Below the pieces are notes generated by a model. It made no database searches, had not been told where the DNA came from, and saw only the letters and a list, made by a program, of their open reading frames with translations. A stretch of DNA of 64,000 nt, from NCBI RefSeq assembly GCF_001590725.1, contig NZ_LQXR01000001.1:291321-355320 (forward strand), read 5' to 3'. Numbering within the stretch: the first letter of the stretch is position 1; each line of letters begins with the position of its first letter. Below are positions 38,891 through 49,117 of this stretch, in pieces. The DNA comes from Snodgrassella sp. CFCC 13594. Its GTDB lineage: Bacteria > Pseudomonadota > Gammaproteobacteria > Burkholderiales > Neisseriaceae. Position numbers and translations under genes: made by a program.

Positions 38891-40456
38891 TCACTCCCAT
38901 TCTATGGTGGCAGGTGGTTTGCCACTAATGTCGTAGGTAACGCGGTTGATGCCGCGCACTTCGTTGATGATGCGGTTGGATACGCGCCCCAATAAATCAT
39001 ATGGCAGGTGTGCCCAATGTGCGGTCATGAAATCGCTGGTGATGACGGCGCGCAAGGCTACTACGTATTCATAAGTGCGCCCATCGCCCATCACACCCAC
39101 TGATTTGACCGGTAGAAATACAGCAAAAGCCTGGCTGGTTTTGTCATACCAAGACACACCGTCTTGATCACAAGTATTGCGCAATTCTTCGATGAAAATA
39201 TGGTCGGCTAAGCGCAGTAAGTCGGCAAACTCTTGTTTTACTTCGCCCAGAATACGCACACCCAAGCCGGGGCCAGGAAATGGGTGACGGTACACCATTT
39301 CACGTGGCAAACCCAATGCCACGCCCAGTTCACGCACTTCATCTTTAAATAAATCGCGTAAAGGCTCTAATAATTGAAGATTCAGGGTTTCAGGCAACCC
39401 GCCGACATTGTGGTGGCTTTTGATGGCGTGGGCTTTTTTGGTTTTGGCACCCGCGCTTTCAATCACGTCGGGATAAATCGTGCCTTGTGCCAACCATTTG
39501 GCATTCGCTCGTTTTCCTGCCTCACGTTGGAATACTTCAACAAATTCGGCGCCGATAATTTTGCGTTTTTGTTCCGGGTCCGTTATGCCTGCAAGCTTGC
39601 CCATGAAGTCGGCCGCTGCATCAACGTGAATCACATTGACCCCTAAATTGCGAGCAAACATGTCCATCACCATTTCCGCTTCTTGGTGGCGCAGCAAACC
39701 ATGGTCCACAAACACGCAGGTGAGTTGATCACCAATTGCTTTATGGATCAAGGCTGCGGCCACTGAAGAGTCCACACCGCCTGAAAGCCCTAGAATAACT
39801 TCGTCACTGCCCACTTGAGCACGAATTTTGGCCACGGCTTCATCAATGTAGTTGGGCATGGTCCAGCTGGGTTGGGCTTGGCTGATGCCGAGTACAAAGC
39901 GGTTAATGAGCTCGCGACCTTGCTTGGTGTGGGTGACTTCTGGGTGAAATTGCACGCCGTAAAAGTGCCGCTGCTCATCGGCCATGATGGCTATGGGGCA
40001 GCTGGGCGTATGGCCAACACACGCAAATCCTTTGGGGAGTTGACTGACCTTGTCGCCGTGGCTCATCCATACTTCCAATTGACTGAGCTGCCCATCAAAC
40101 AGGCCTTCAGTAAGTGCATTGGGCTCTGTGTTGACTATGGCGTAACCGAATTCACGCTGATTACCTGGTGAAACTTGGCCACCCAATTGGTGTGCCATCC
40201 ATTGCATTCCATAGCAAATACCCAGTATTGGGATGTCCAAATCCAAAATAGCAGGGTCGGCTTGATAATCGGAGTTGTATACCGAATTGGGGCCGCCAGA
40301 AAGAATGATGCCCTTGGGGGCAAAAGCTTTGATGTCAGCCAAGGGCATATCGAAGGAATGCAACTCGCAGTAAACATGTGCTTCGCGTACTCGGCGGGCA
40401 ATGAGCTGGGCTACTTGAGAGCCGAAATCCAGAATCAGAATTTTGTCTTGGTTCAT
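38891..40456 (-). CDS. guaA: GMP synthase (glutamine-hydrolysing)
   Basis: A 521-residue protein. The class I glutamine amidotransferase domain has the nucleophile in GICYGMQW and FHPEVTHT; the ATP pyrophosphatase domain has [13 protein letters not shown]; the C-terminal dimerisation domain ends PPATIEWE. It converts XMP to GMP. The ATG at 40456 ([14 protein letters not shown]) is the family start; a longer frame is rejected. The last codons form the attachment site of the island. Confidence 0.96.
   Translation of the reverse strand: MNQDKILILDFGSQVAQLIARRVREAHVYCELHSFDMPLADIKAFAPKGIILSGGPNSVYNSDYQADPAILDLDIPILGICYGMQWMAHQLGGQVSPGNQREFGYAIVNTEPNALTEGLFDGQLSQLEVWMSHGDKVSQLPKGFACVGHTPSCPIAIMADEQRHFYGVQFHPEVTHTKQGRELINRFVLGISQAQPSWTMPNYIDEAVAKIRAQVGSDEVILGLSGGVDSSVAAALIHKAIGDQLTCVFVDHGLLRHQEAEMVMDMFARNLGVNVIHVDAAADFMGKLAGITDPEQKRKIIGAEFVEVFQREAGKRANAKWLAQGTIYPDVIESAGAKTKKAHAIKSHHNVGGLPETLNLQLLEPLRDLFKDEVRELGVALGLPREMVYRHPFPGPGLGVRILGEVKQEFADLLRLADHIFIEELRNTCDQDGVSWYDKTSQAFAVFLPVKSVGVMGDGRTYEYVVALRAVITSDFMTAHWAHLPYDLLGRVSNRIINEVRGINRVTYDISGKPPATIEWE
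38895..38909. other. Candidate attR in the guaA 3' end
   Basis: TCCCATTCTATGGTG overlaps the final guaA codons (ACC ATA GAA TGG GAG). The 3' end of guaA is a known integration site for islands carrying tyrosine integrases, and the coding sequence stays intact. Confidence 0.5.
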
Positions 40457-40704
40457 GGTGCAGATGTATGTTGTGGTGGAATTGGGAATGGCGGCTATTT
40501 TAACACTTTCAGGCAACCTGAACGGTTTAAATCACACTTGTGTGATTGGGATCTTGTTTTCCCATGCTCTCTTATTAAGAAAAGCATTACCACTGAAAGC
40601 GACTTCTTTTTTTTGTGTGCATTCCGATAGAATAGGCCTGTGATTATGAACATGACCCAAATTGAATAAAAACCAATCTTGCCAATACAGAAAAAGGACA
40701 CAAC

Positions 40705-41271
40705 ATGACTAACCAATATAACCATATCCCTCGATACACGACCACTGCCAGAATACTGCATTGGTTGATGGCTGCTATTTTTATAGTGGCTTGGCTGATT
40801 GGTTTTTACAGTACTGAATTCATGAGTTATGGTGATGGTGGTTCGAGAGGGGCGGTCATTACTTTGCACAAAAACATCGCGTCCACCATTTTATTTTTGG
40901 TGGTGATTCGAATTTTTTGGCGTTATACCCATCCTGCACCAGCATTGCCGGAGAATATGTCGCCATTAATGCAAAAAATGGCCCATGGTGCCCATCATTT
41001 GTTGTATTTATTGTTGGTGTTGGTGCCGATTAGTGGTTGTGTATTTAGTTGGTCGGCTGGACATCCGGTGCCGGTGTTGTATTTATTTAATATCCCGCAG
41101 CTGGTGCAGGCCAATCCTAGCATCGTGGCTTGGGCTCGGCCTGTGCATGAGTGGTTGGCGCTGTTTGCTGGATTGGTTGTAGTAGTTCATCTACTGGCTG
41201 CACTCAAACATCATTTCATTGATAAAGACAGTGTGTTACTGAGCATGTTGCCTGAAAGAAAACAACGCTAA
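40705..41271 (+). CDS. Cytochrome b561
   Basis: A 188-residue, four-helix membrane protein with haem-ligand histidines in RILHWLMAAI, VITLHKNIAS, MAHGAHHLLYLLLVL and VVVHLLAALKHH, as in bacterial cytochrome b561 (CybB). It moves electrons from quinol, probably to a superoxide or periplasmic acceptor. The ATG at 40705 follows AAAAGGAC. A possible 7-bp hairpin (41288-41315) follows. Confidence 0.9.
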   Translation: MTNQYNHIPRYTTTARILHWLMAAIFIVAWLIGFYSTEFMSYGDGGSRGAVITLHKNIASTILFLVVIRIFWRYTHPAPALPENMSPLMQKMAHGAHHLLYLLLVLVPISGCVFSWSAGHPVPVLYLFNIPQLVQANPSIVAWARPVHEWLALFAGLVVVVHLLAALKHHFIDKDSVLLSMLPERKQR

Positions 41272-41589
41272 TTTCAATGAAATACTTTGCCTGCCTTGTT
41301 GGATCAAAGCAGGCATTCGTCATCAATGAGATGCTACACACAATCGAGTAACAGGCCTCTGCTGAGCTGGCTCATTTTTCCTAGTGAACACCAAGGCTTG
41401 AAAATACAATGACACCGCATTGCAGGCCGTGCCAGCCATAAGCCAATATAGAGGTAGGCCAATCACAAAAATAGTCTTCTATGGTCGGCTGTGAAATAGG
41501 AAGCTGACCATTGTGTCGAACACAACCATTAGTGGGCTAAGTGAGTATCAACAATATGGTTTGATGTAGGGACGTGGATGATTTCAGTA
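41272..41589. other. Convergent intergenic region
   Basis: About 320 bases between the cytochrome gene and a leftward membrane-protein gene. TGCCTGC (41288-41294) and GCAGGCA (41309-41315) may form a weak terminator. Nothing else was recognised. Confidence 0.35.
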
Positions 41590-42231
41590 TTATCGCTGTG
41601 GGTGGGCCAACAAAGCAGCCGCAGACTTTGGATTTTCTCGATGTGTGCAGGCTATGGCGTAGGTGTGCATAGTGAGTACAGCCGTCAAATAGATGAATGT
41701 TTCGCTTATCTCTTCAATAATGACACCGCGTTCACCTAAAGTAAACAAACCATGCTCCCCTAGGTATTGTAAACCGATATAAAACAAACATAATAATCCA
41801 GCTTGCCAAGGTAGAGGTTGGCTGTGTATCAATTTTTCAATATGATTCTTAGAGAATAAATATAAAATTAATAAGCCGATGGCAGACATAATCAATCGGC
41901 TGTATGTACGGTTTGATAGTCCTAATAGCATGCTGTTTTCCGCATACAATAATCCACGAAAAGCGTTTAATTCTCGCACAATCATTAGACAAAACATCAA
42001 TATAAAACCATACCAAAGGTGTTTATCAGAAGAATTGTTTTGATGAAGGGCCGTATGCCAGCAGATAATGGCGCCAAAGCACAAGATCACAATTTGCAAA
42101 TTTTCTACCCAACCATTTTCATCGAATAAAAACAAAGGAATGGATTGTATGAAAATAATACAGGTGGCGGTCAAAAAAAATAAACAGGCTAGGTAAGCCC
42201 ATTGTAGAGAAGTGGAATAATAATGGTTCAT
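41590..42231 (-). CDS. Unrecognised multi-pass membrane protein
   Basis: A 213-residue hydrophobic protein with about six predicted membrane segments (LACLFFLTATCIIFIQSIPL, IVILCFGAIICWHTALH, LWYGFILMFCLMIVREL, LIMSAIGLLILYLF). A conserved-looking REL and GEHG/EEISETFIYL motif lie between helices. No family was recognised. The ATG at 42231 (MNHYYSTSLQW) is chosen over longer frames because it begins just before the first helix; its ribosome site is weak. Confidence 0.6.
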   Translation of the reverse strand: MNHYYSTSLQWAYLACLFFLTATCIIFIQSIPLFLFDENGWVENLQIVILCFGAIICWHTALHQNNSSDKHLWYGFILMFCLMIVRELNAFRGLLYAENSMLLGLSNRTYSRLIMSAIGLLILYLFSKNHIEKLIHSQPLPWQAGLLCLFYIGLQYLGEHGLFTLGERGVIIEEISETFIYLTAVLTMHTYAIACTHRENPKSAAALLAHPQR

Positions 42232-42289
42232 ATGTAATGGATTAATTTCTGGGTAATTGGCCAATAATGGGCATAAATTGACTGAATAG

Positions 42290-42643
42290 TTACTGTTCAG
42301 TTTTGATTGATGCTGCTGCCTGAGCGTGTTTACTGTGGACGAAGGCGCTGCGTGCAAGCAGCAATAAACAGCCTAATACCACCATGCCCAGAGCCATTAA
42401 TGGGGAGTAGCCCAACCAGCCTTCGCTTTTAGCATAGGTGGCTGCGCCCACATACATCAGCATGGGCCCAGAAACTACGGATTGACGGTTGATGCCATCC
42501 AATACCAATACCGCCACTCCTGCAACCACCAATCCTGCCGCTACTAATGTCGTGGTGGCAGGTAAAATGTCGGTACTCTTGAGAAGCCACAAAGCTCCGA
42601 TAATGATGAGCAACAAGGGGAATGTCAATGAAGGTGTTTTCAT
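42290..42643 (-). CDS. Small membrane protein, DUF5668/LiaF-like
   Basis: A 117-residue protein with four hydrophobic segments (FPLLLIIIGALWLLKSTDIL, TTLVAAGLVVAGVAVLVLDG, GPMLMYVGAATYA, LMALGMVVLGCLLLLA). The paired-hairpin pattern resembles DUF5668/LiaF N-terminal domains. Function is unknown. The ATG at 42643 is preferred to an in-frame ATG at 42709. It is 58 bases upstream of the other membrane-protein gene and may be cotranscribed with it. Confidence 0.6.
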   Translation of the reverse strand: MKTPSLTFPLLLIIIGALWLLKSTDILPATTTLVAAGLVVAGVAVLVLDGINRQSVVSGPMLMYVGAATYAKSEGWLGYSPLMALGMVVLGCLLLLARSAFVHSKHAQAAASIKTEQ

Positions 42644-43008
42644 AAGCGAGCCTGAGATGAGCGATAAAAATAGCCAACGAATCAGCAAGCGCAGCACAAG
42701 GTGATGCATGGTTGCTGTCTTGGCATTGATGTAATCGAATAATTAAATGATTGGATGCTACCCTCAGTAATTGAGCAACCATGAAATCACCTGAAGCCTG
42801 TGAATTGACTCAGCCAAGGCATTTTTTGTTTATCACCGTGTATTTATATCGTACTGTCCGCATGCTGTTATAAGCAGTATTGATGATCAGTTTGGTGGTA
42901 GCCAATATGTTTGGGTAATCCACAGAATAAATAGGCGCTTTATAGCCCAAACTATTTTTGCCATTGCCCATGTAGATTGCTGAGTAAAAATATTGTTGCG
43001 CTGATCAG

Positions 43009-43455
43009 TTAGCGGGTTTGTTTCATCAAACGTTGTTTTTCACGTGCCCAGTCTTTTTCTTTACTGCTTTGGCGTTTGTCGTGTAATTTTTTACCTTTAG
43101 CCAAACCCATATCCAGTTTGATGTAGCCACGTTTGAAGTGCAAATTAATGGGCACCAAGGTATAGCCACTGCGCTCCACTTTGCCAATCAGCTTATTGAT
43201 TTCAGTCTGGTTGAGCAAAAGTTTTCGTTCGCGCGTGGGGTCAGGTTTGACATGGGTAGATGCGGTGGGCAGGGCGGTGATGTGGCTGCCAATCAGATAA
43301 AAAGCGCCGTGTTTCCAGCGGATATAGCTTTCTTTGAGCTGCACGTGGCCGGCGCGGATGGCTTTGACTTCCCAACCATCCAATACAATACCGGCTTCGA
43401 TTTGTTCTTCGACAAAATAATCGTGAAAGGCTTTTTTGTTTTGGGTGATGCTCAT
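43009..43455 (-). CDS. smpB: SsrA-binding protein SmpB
   Basis: A 148-residue protein beginning [37 protein letters not shown] and [20 protein letters not shown] are diagnostic, and the basic tail ends [13 protein letters not shown]. SmpB delivers tmRNA to stalled ribosomes. No tmRNA gene was found in the adjacent 300-base gap. Confidence 0.95.
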   Translation of the reverse strand: MSITQNKKAFHDYFVEEQIEAGIVLDGWEVKAIRAGHVQLKESYIRWKHGAFYLIGSHITALPTASTHVKPDPTRERKLLLNQTEINKLIGKVERSGYTLVPINLHFKRGYIKLDMGLAKGKKLHDKRQSSKEKDWAREKQRLMKQTR

Positions 43456-43542
43456 GACCGTGATTTCCTGTGAATGCGCCTATTCTAACAGAAACCGCAT
43501 TAAAGGGCTGTACGCCCAATACTTGATAAATGCAATAAATAT

Positions 43543-43570
43543 AGGCTGCCTGAAACCATTCAGGCAGCCT
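43543..43570 (-). terminator. Uptake-sequence hairpin after ppiB
   Basis: AGGCTGCCTGAA (43543-43554), a 4-base loop, then TTCAGGCAGCCT (43559-43570): two exact uptake sequences as stem arms. Confidence 0.8.
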
Positions 43571-43610
43571 GTGTGGCTTTGAGTACCTCTGCAATCAGAA
43601 GGCAGAATGC

Positions 43611-44102
43611 TTAAACGATTTCTGCTTTTTCAATCACCACGGCTTCGGTTGGCACATCTTGATGCGGGCCATGGTTGCCCGTAGTTACTTCGGTGATCTT
43701 GTCGACCACATCTTGGCCTTCGGTGACCTTACCAAATACCGCATAACCCCAGCCATGCAGGTTGGGTTGAGTGAAGTTTAGGAAGTCATTGTCTTTAACA
43801 TTGATGAAGAATTGGGCTGTGGCAGAATGAGGCTGCATGGTACGCGCCATGGCCACGGTGTATTTATCGTTTTTCAAACCATTATCGGCTTCATTGTCGA
43901 TGGGTTCGTGGGTATCCTTTTGTTTCATGTCTTGGTCGAAGCCGCCGCCTTGAATCATGAAACCATTGATGACGCGGTGGAAAATGGTGCCATCATAGAA
44001 GCCTTCTTTGACATAACGTTCAAAGTTGGCTGCACTTTTGGGTGCGTGTTCGTGATCCAGCTCAATACCGATAGTGCCGTAATTGGTGGTTAATTTAATC
44101 AT
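43611..44102 (-). CDS. ppiB: Cytoplasmic cyclophilin peptidyl-prolyl isomerase
   Basis: A 163-residue cyclophilin without signal peptide. It has [18 protein letters not shown] (catalytic Arg in FHRV), [20 protein letters not shown] and [15 protein letters not shown]. It speeds prolyl isomerisation during folding. It follows a second, exported-type cyclophilin gene on the same strand. Confidence 0.93.
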   Translation of the reverse strand: MIKLTTNYGTIGIELDHEHAPKSAANFERYVKEGFYDGTIFHRVINGFMIQGGGFDQDMKQKDTHEPIDNEADNGLKNDKYTVAMARTMQPHSATAQFFINVKDNDFLNFTQPNLHGWGYAVFGKVTEGQDVVDKITEVTTGNHGPHQDVPTEAVVIEKAEIV

Positions 44103-44146
44103 GGTTGTCCTTTGATATAGGGGTTGAGTATTTCAGGTAGCCTGAA

Positions 44147-44744
44147 TCAATTCAGGATGGTGATTTGGTTGATGATGACTGGTTTGACGGGTACGTTTTG
44201 GTAAATGCCCCAGTCGTGCGTGGTTTGGCGTGCAATGCGCTGCACCACATCTATCCCGCCGATAACGCGCCCGAATACAGCATAGCCCCAGCCAGCCGCG
44301 GTATTGGCGCGATGATTTAAATGGATATTGTCGGCAAGATTAATGAAAAATTGGCTGGTAGCAGAGTTGGGGTTGCCACCGCGGGCCATGGCGACGGTGT
44401 AGGCTGATTACTTAATCCATTATTGGCTTCATTATTAATGGCCTTATTGGTGGCTTTGAGCGCCATTTGCGTGGTTAGGCCACCTGCTTGAATCATGAAT
44501 CCATTAATCACGCGATGAAACAACGTGTTGTTATAAAACCCTTGTTTGGCGTATTGCACAAAATTGGCCACGGTTTGCGGCGCTTGGCGCTCATTTAATT
44601 CCAAGATGATTTTACCCATATTGGTGTCCACTACCGCGCGTGGCGCAGCGGCTGCAAATAAAGGTACATAGCCAGCAACAAGGCCAAACCAAAAGCAATA
44701 AATCGGGTCATAACCATCCATTTTTTCGTGTGCCTTTGCTTCAT
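44147..44744 (-). pseudogene. Second cyclophilin with N-terminal signal/anchor, two one-base frameshifts
   Basis: The parts read MKQRHTKKWMVMTRFIAFGL (signal or anchor), then AVVDTNMGKIILELNERQAP and [17 protein letters not shown], then [20 protein letters not shown] and [15 protein letters not shown]. Together they make a periplasmic PpiA-like isomerase of about 198 residues. The frame breaks at 44656-44658 (one A missing on the plus strand, giving LYFAAAAPRA) and at about 44402-44403. Both are in short homopolymers. It lies 44 bases upstream of ppiB, so the pair is probably an operon. Confidence 0.8.
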
Positions 44745-44795
44745 GGCAGCAGAACACACAGATGTATAGGCAACAACAGCCATTTCAAGCGCGAG

Positions 44796-45773
44796 TTAAG
44801 CTTGATGCTTGGCGGTAGCATAGGCCACTTCGTTGCGGCTGCCCAAAATGACGGCCACGCGCTGGTGTAGACCTTCTGGTTGAATGTCCAATATATTTTG
44901 ATGAGCATTGGTGGCAGCGCCACCTGCTTGGGCCATTAATAAACTCATGGGATTGGCCTCATACATTAGGCGCAATTTACCGGGCTTTTGTGCATCGCGG
45001 TGGTCTTTGGGGTAGGTGAAAACGCCGCCTCGAACTAAAATGCGATGGACTTCAGCCACCATGGAAGCCACCCAGCGCATGTTGTAATCTTTGTTGCGCG
45101 GTCCTGTTTTGCCTGCCAATAATTCGGCAATATAGGCTTGCATTGGCGTTTCCCAATGACGTTGATTCGACATGTTAATGGCAAATTCTTGTGTATCCGC
45201 CGGTATTTTCGGATCGCGGGCGGTTTGCACAAACTGGTTGTCTTCGTTGAGGGTAAACAGGGCAATGCCGTGTTTTAATGTCAGTACTAAAATGGTTTGA
45301 GGCCCATACAAAACATAACCGCTGGCTACTTGGTCCTTACCTGGTTGCAAAAAGCTTTGGGTACTAAGCTCACCTGCCGGTTTCTGCAACACTGAAAATA
45401 TGGTGCCGATGGAGATATTCACGTCAATATTGGATGACCCATCCAATGGATCAAACAGCACCAAATATTCACCTTCCTCATGCGCCGCCACGTATGTTTC
45501 TTCTTCTTCACTGGCCAATCCAGCTACTGCCGGGTTGGCGCGCAAAGCATTGATCATCAATTGGTTGGATAAAACATCCAATTTTTTCTGCTCTTCACCT
45601 TGAATGTTGCCAGTGTGGGCACTGCCCAGTATGTTGTCTAGCGCCCCTAAGCGCACTTCATGGTTGATGTTGAGACAGGCATTGCTGATGCTACTGATAA
45701 CGCTGCCTAATTTTTCAGGCAGCCCGTGTTGTTGCAATTGCTGTTGCAAGTAATCGTTGAGTAAAACGGTCAT
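44796..45773 (-). CDS. fbp: Fructose-1,6-bisphosphatase class I
   Basis: A 325-residue protein with the metal-binding signature [20 protein letters not shown] and ASEEEETY, then [17 protein letters not shown] and GGVFTYPKD near the C-terminus. It makes fructose-6-phosphate in gluconeogenesis. It is complete, with a normal length for the family. Confidence 0.95.
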   Translation of the reverse strand: MTVLLNDYLQQQLQQHGLPEKLGSVISSISNACLNINHEVRLGALDNILGSAHTGNIQGEEQKKLDVLSNQLMINALRANPAVAGLASEEEETYVAAHEEGEYLVLFDPLDGSSNIDVNISIGTIFSVLQKPAGELSTQSFLQPGKDQVASGYVLYGPQTILVLTLKHGIALFTLNEDNQFVQTARDPKIPADTQEFAINMSNQRHWETPMQAYIAELLAGKTGPRNKDYNMRWVASMVAEVHRILVRGGVFTYPKDHRDAQKPGKLRLMYEANPMSLLMAQAGGAATNAHQNILDIQPEGLHQRVAVILGSRNEVAYATAKHQA

Positions 45774-45837
45774 GATTCAATCCTTGGTTTTGCGCTTATT
45801 ATAGCAAAGCAGTCATCGGATAGGGCACGCTTGGTGT

Positions 45838-46230
45838 TTATGAAGCAGCGTGGACATGAGGTGTAAAACGTGGCTTGGCAGGCATGCGCTCCTGAATGCG
45901 TTCGCGGTTAAGGGCCAATGCCGTTGTAGTGGGTTGGTAGTCTAGCCACAGCTCAGGGTCATTAGGTAAGTCAGCTGGCCAAATGTTGTGTACACGGAAC
46001 CCCCGTGCCAAGCATTCAGCATGTAATCCGGCATAACGCTGCTGCAAAAAGCGCAATTTGTTAAAGAAAAAGCGCACATGTCCGGTGCCCAATTTGTAGT
46101 CTGTTGGTTGGCCAGCCAGATGGAAACGGCCACGGGCGACGGCATTGGGGATGCGAGTGAGCTCTCGATGCTCGGCCAATAAATGTTGGTCGCATAATTC
46201 TTGCGGGGGAACCAGATTGATGCGGGTCAT
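45838..46230 (-). CDS. T4 endonuclease V-like pyrimidine dimer glycosylase
   Basis: A 130-residue protein beginning MTRINLVPPQELCDQHLLAE. Starting at 46230 puts Thr at position 2 and Glu at position 23 (HREL), matching the nucleophile and catalytic Glu of T4 DenV; GTGHVRFFFNKLRFLQQR matches the DNA-binding region. It should cut the glycosyl bond of UV dimers and nick the site. A TTG three codons upstream would bury the Thr and is rejected. It is close to rlmJ (27 bases). Confidence 0.9.
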   Translation of the reverse strand: MTRINLVPPQELCDQHLLAEHRELTRIPNAVARGRFHLAGQPTDYKLGTGHVRFFFNKLRFLQQRYAGLHAECLARGFRVHNIWPADLPNDPELWLDYQPTTTALALNRERIQERMPAKPRFTPHVHAAS

Positions 46231-46257
46231 GGTGTTCAAGGTAATTGTGTGGGTGAA

Positions 46258-47112
46258 TTAAGCAATTTGACTTTGTAGTACGCTGCGTGCACCATCATCT
46301 TGGCTCAATAGTGTCACCAATTCAGGTAGGGTGTTTTGCAATATGCTGACTAAGTCATAAGGTGGGTTGATCACAAACATGCCGCTCCCATGCATGCCAA
46401 AGCCATCTGCACGAGGGTGGTGGACGTAAAGCTCAGCTTGAAGGTAATTATTGGGCATCAATTTGATGAGATTTTCAGGCAGCTTTAAACTTTCTGCTCG
46501 GCTTAAACACGGATACCACACCAAATAGCAGCCAGTAGCGAATTTTTTCAAAGCTGATTTCAATGTTTCAATGACTTGTTGATAATCGTGTTTTTGCTCG
46601 TAAGGCGGGTCAATCAGTATCACTGCCCGGCGGCTGGGCGGCGGCAACATGGCCAATAGGCCTTTGAAACCATCATCACAAAATACTTGCGCGCGATGGC
46701 TTTCAGCAATGCTGCGCATATTGAGGCGCAAGCGCTCTGCATCAGTGGGGTGCAATTCAAACAGGCGCAATCGATCTTGCGGGCGCATTAAGGCCTGAGC
46801 CAGCCAAGGTGATCCACAGTAATGGATGTCTTTGTGCTGGCCGGGCAGACTTGCATCCAGTGTTTGGCGAAATGCCGTCAAGGTCTCCGGCAGTTGCGAG
46901 CCGATACGCAAACGGTGTATGCCTTCTCGAAACTCACCCACTTTTTGTGCTTCATGGCTGCTTAAATCGTATAAGCCCGCTCCGGCATGGGTATCGATGT
47001 ACCAATACGGCTTGTCTTTGCGGTTGAAATAAGACAGCACGTAATACAAGATGAAGTGTTTCAATATGTCGGCATGGTTGCCGGCATGGAAAGCATGTCG
47101 ATAGCTAAGCAT
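46258..47112 (-). CDS. rlmJ: 23S rRNA m6A2030 methyltransferase RlmJ
   Basis: A 284-residue protein beginning MLSYRHAFHAGNHADILKH with YIDTHAGAGLYDL (SAM site) and LIDPPYEQKHDYQQV, the DPPY motif of N6-adenine methylation. It modifies A2030 in 23S rRNA. It is complete. Confidence 0.94.
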   Translation of the reverse strand: MLSYRHAFHAGNHADILKHFILYYVLSYFNRKDKPYWYIDTHAGAGLYDLSSHEAQKVGEFREGIHRLRIGSQLPETLTAFRQTLDASLPGQHKDIHYCGSPWLAQALMRPQDRLRLFELHPTDAERLRLNMRSIAESHRAQVFCDDGFKGLLAMLPPPSRRAVILIDPPYEQKHDYQQVIETLKSALKKFATGCYLVWYPCLSRAESLKLPENLIKLMPNNYLQAELYVHHPRADGFGMHGSGMFVINPPYDLVSILQNTLPELVTLLSQDDGARSVLQSQIA

Positions 47113-47215
47113 GTGAAGCCCTGTAAATGGCCTTGCGATGGTGAAAGGGAAGCCGCTATATTGTACTCATTTGCACCCCATGATGGGCATGCAAACGCAG
47201 AAAAAAGGAAAGTAT

Positions 47216-47605
47216 ATGGCCGAGCAAGATTTTACCCGCCCCACCATCATTGATGCTTCAAGCAACCAGTTGCCTGATTCTTCACAAAAAAACTACATGT
47301 ATGTTACTTATGCTTTGTATGCTTCAGCTCTGTTTGTGGGGTTAACTTTGCTGGTTGGCGTGATTTTGGCTTATGTTAAACGCGATGAAATGCAAGGTAC
47401 TCTTTATTATGACCACATGCGTTTTCTCATCAAAACTTTTTGGGGAACGCTGGTGGGTGGCATCGTGGGCATGATTTTGTCGGTGGTCGGTATCGGCTTG
47501 GTGATATTGGCTTTGGTGTATGTGTGGTACATATTCCGTATGGTGGTGGGCATCGTCAAGCTCATTGATAATAAATCGGTAACCCCAGATGGCTGGTTTA
47601 TGTAA
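47216..47605 (+). CDS. DUF4870-like membrane protein
   Basis: A 129-residue protein with three hydrophobic segments (YALYASALFVGLTLLVGVIL, WGTLVGGIVGMILSVVGIGL, VILALVYVWYIFRMVVGIVK). The YVWYIFRMVVGIVKL arrangement matches the Tic20/DUF4870 family of small inner-membrane proteins. Function is unknown. The ATG at 47216 follows AAAAAAGGAAAG. Confidence 0.8.
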   Translation: MAEQDFTRPTIIDASSNQLPDSSQKNYMYVTYALYASALFVGLTLLVGVILAYVKRDEMQGTLYYDHMRFLIKTFWGTLVGGIVGMILSVVGIGLVILALVYVWYIFRMVVGIVKLIDNKSVTPDGWFM

Positions 47606-47632
47606 GCTGAGCCATTTGGGTCTAAACATTGA

Positions 47633-47660
47633 AAAACCGCCTGTGTACGCAGGCGGTTTT
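47633..47660. terminator. Bidirectional terminator
   Basis: AAAACCGCCTG (47633-47643) and CAGGCGGTTTT (47650-47660) flank a 6-base loop. Converging genes lie on both sides. Confidence 0.88.
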
Positions 47661-47680
47661 CTGATTCAGGTTGCCTGAAA

Positions 47681-48919
47681 TCAAGCTTTCACTGGTTCTT
47701 GATCCAAATGGAACGCTTTATGCAAAACCCGCGTGGCCAATTCCAAGTATTTTTCGTCTATCAATACGGAAACCTTGATTTCGGAGGTGGAAATCATCTG
47801 GATGTTGATGCCTTCTTCTGCCAATGTGCGGAACATGGTGGAAGCGATGCCCACGTGTGAGCGCATGCCCATACCAACGATGGACACTTTGCATACCGTG
47901 TCATCACCATCTACTTCAGTGGCGCCAATATTTTTCTGCACTTCGTGCAGAATATTTAAAGTATGGTGGTAATCACCGCGCGGCACCGTGAATGAGAAAT
48001 CGGTGGTGCCTTCTGCGCCCACATTCTGGATGATCATGTCGACTTCAATATTGGCATCTGCCACCGCACCGAGGATTTGATACGCAATACCCGGTTTATC
48101 GGGGACGCCGCGTACATTCACCCGAGCTTGGTTTTTATCAAAAGCAATGCCGGCTACAACGGCTTCTTCCATCATGTGGTGATCCTCTTCAAAAGTAATT
48201 AAGGTGCCTTCGCCTTCTTCTTGCAAGCTGCTCAATACACGCAAGCGCACTTTGTATTTGCCTGCAAACTCGACTGAGCGAATCTGCAAAACCTTGCTGC
48301 CCAGGCTGGCCAATTCCAGCATCTCTTCAAAAGAGATCGTCGACAACCGGCGTGCTTCAGGAACCACACGCGGATCGGTGGTGTACACGCCATCGACATC
48401 GGTGTAAATCTGGCATTCATCAGCCTTTAGCGCCGCAGCCAACGCCACGGCTGAGGTATCAGAACCGCCACGCCCCAAGGTAGTGATGTCGTTGTGCTCG
48501 TCAACCCCTTGAAAGCCAGCCACAATCACTACACGGCCTGCATCCAAATCAGCCCGCATATTGGTGTCTTCAATATGGTCAATGCGCGCTTTGGTGTGCG
48601 CGGAATCGGTTTTCACTGGGACTTGCCAGCCTGTATAAGCTTTGGCATCCACGCCTATGCTTTTCAAGGCCATGGCCAAAAGGCCAATGGTGACTTGCTC
48701 GCCGGTAGAGAGCACCACGTCCATTTCACGTGGGTCCGGGTATTCTTGAATATCGTGGGCCAGTGCCACCAAACGGTTGGTTTCACCGCTCATGGCCGAT
48801 ACCACCACCACCACTTCATGCCCTGCGGCGCGCGTTTTGGCCACACGGCGCGCCACATTTTTGATGCGTTCTACCGAGCCGACTGAGGTGCCGCCATATT
48901 TTTGTACAATTAACGCCAT
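47681..48919 (-). CDS. lysC: Aspartate kinase
   Basis: A 412-residue protein with [31 protein letters not shown] and [12 protein letters not shown] in the kinase domain, followed by two ACT regulatory domains ([19 protein letters not shown]). This is the monofunctional type controlled by lysine and/or threonine. It phosphorylates aspartate for lysine, threonine and methionine synthesis. Confidence 0.95.
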   Translation of the reverse strand: MALIVQKYGGTSVGSVERIKNVARRVAKTRAAGHEVVVVVSAMSGETNRLVALAHDIQEYPDPREMDVVLSTGEQVTIGLLAMALKSIGVDAKAYTGWQVPVKTDSAHTKARIDHIEDTNMRADLDAGRVVIVAGFQGVDEHNDITTLGRGGSDTSAVALAAALKADECQIYTDVDGVYTTDPRVVPEARRLSTISFEEMLELASLGSKVLQIRSVEFAGKYKVRLRVLSSLQEEGEGTLITFEEDHHMMEEAVVAGIAFDKNQARVNVRGVPDKPGIAYQILGAVADANIEVDMIIQNVGAEGTTDFSFTVPRGDYHHTLNILHEVQKNIGATEVDGDDTVCKVSIVGMGMRSHVGIASTMFRTLAEEGINIQMISTSEIKVSVLIDEKYLELATRVLHKAFHLDQEPVKA

Positions 48920-49117
48920 GATTGCTGCAAACTTTCTGGTTGGAATGGAGAATCAAAATGGTGCGGCATGCAGGCTGCCTGAAACAGAGCATCACAATGG
49001 CCGCTGCCAGTAAAGCAAAACGTCTATTTTTAGCATTTTTATGCGCCAAAAACAAGCCGATGCCACAAAAATCAAAGGAGCATCGGCTGAAGCATGGTTA
49101 CGATAGGCTAAATGCGC

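Larger units (their letters stand above)
30088..38909. mobile_element. Genomic island / integrated plasmid remnant at the 3' end of guaA
   Basis: This segment has clearly higher GC and different codon use than its flanks and contains no uptake sequence. A P4-type integrase lies next to guaA. Inside are two IS elements, a DarTG-like operon, HigA, a TraJ-like protein, an iteron origin and a RepA fragment. A 15-base repeat with one mismatch (30088-30102 and 38895-38909), overlapping the last codons of guaA, is proposed as attL/attR. The GC shift itself is visible only from about 30190. The relaxase, most of repA and the integrase frame are lost or damaged, so the island is probably immobile. Confidence 0.7.

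Noticed and set aside
42710..43008. tmRNA gene next to smpB
   Set aside because: No tRNA-like ends or tag-peptide reading frame could be recognised in this stretch.
44656..44757. Alternative cyclophilin start giving a frame that begins MDGYDPIY
   Set aside because: It has no positive charges before its hydrophobic stretch; the frame starting MKQRHTKKW makes a proper signal peptide after adding one base.
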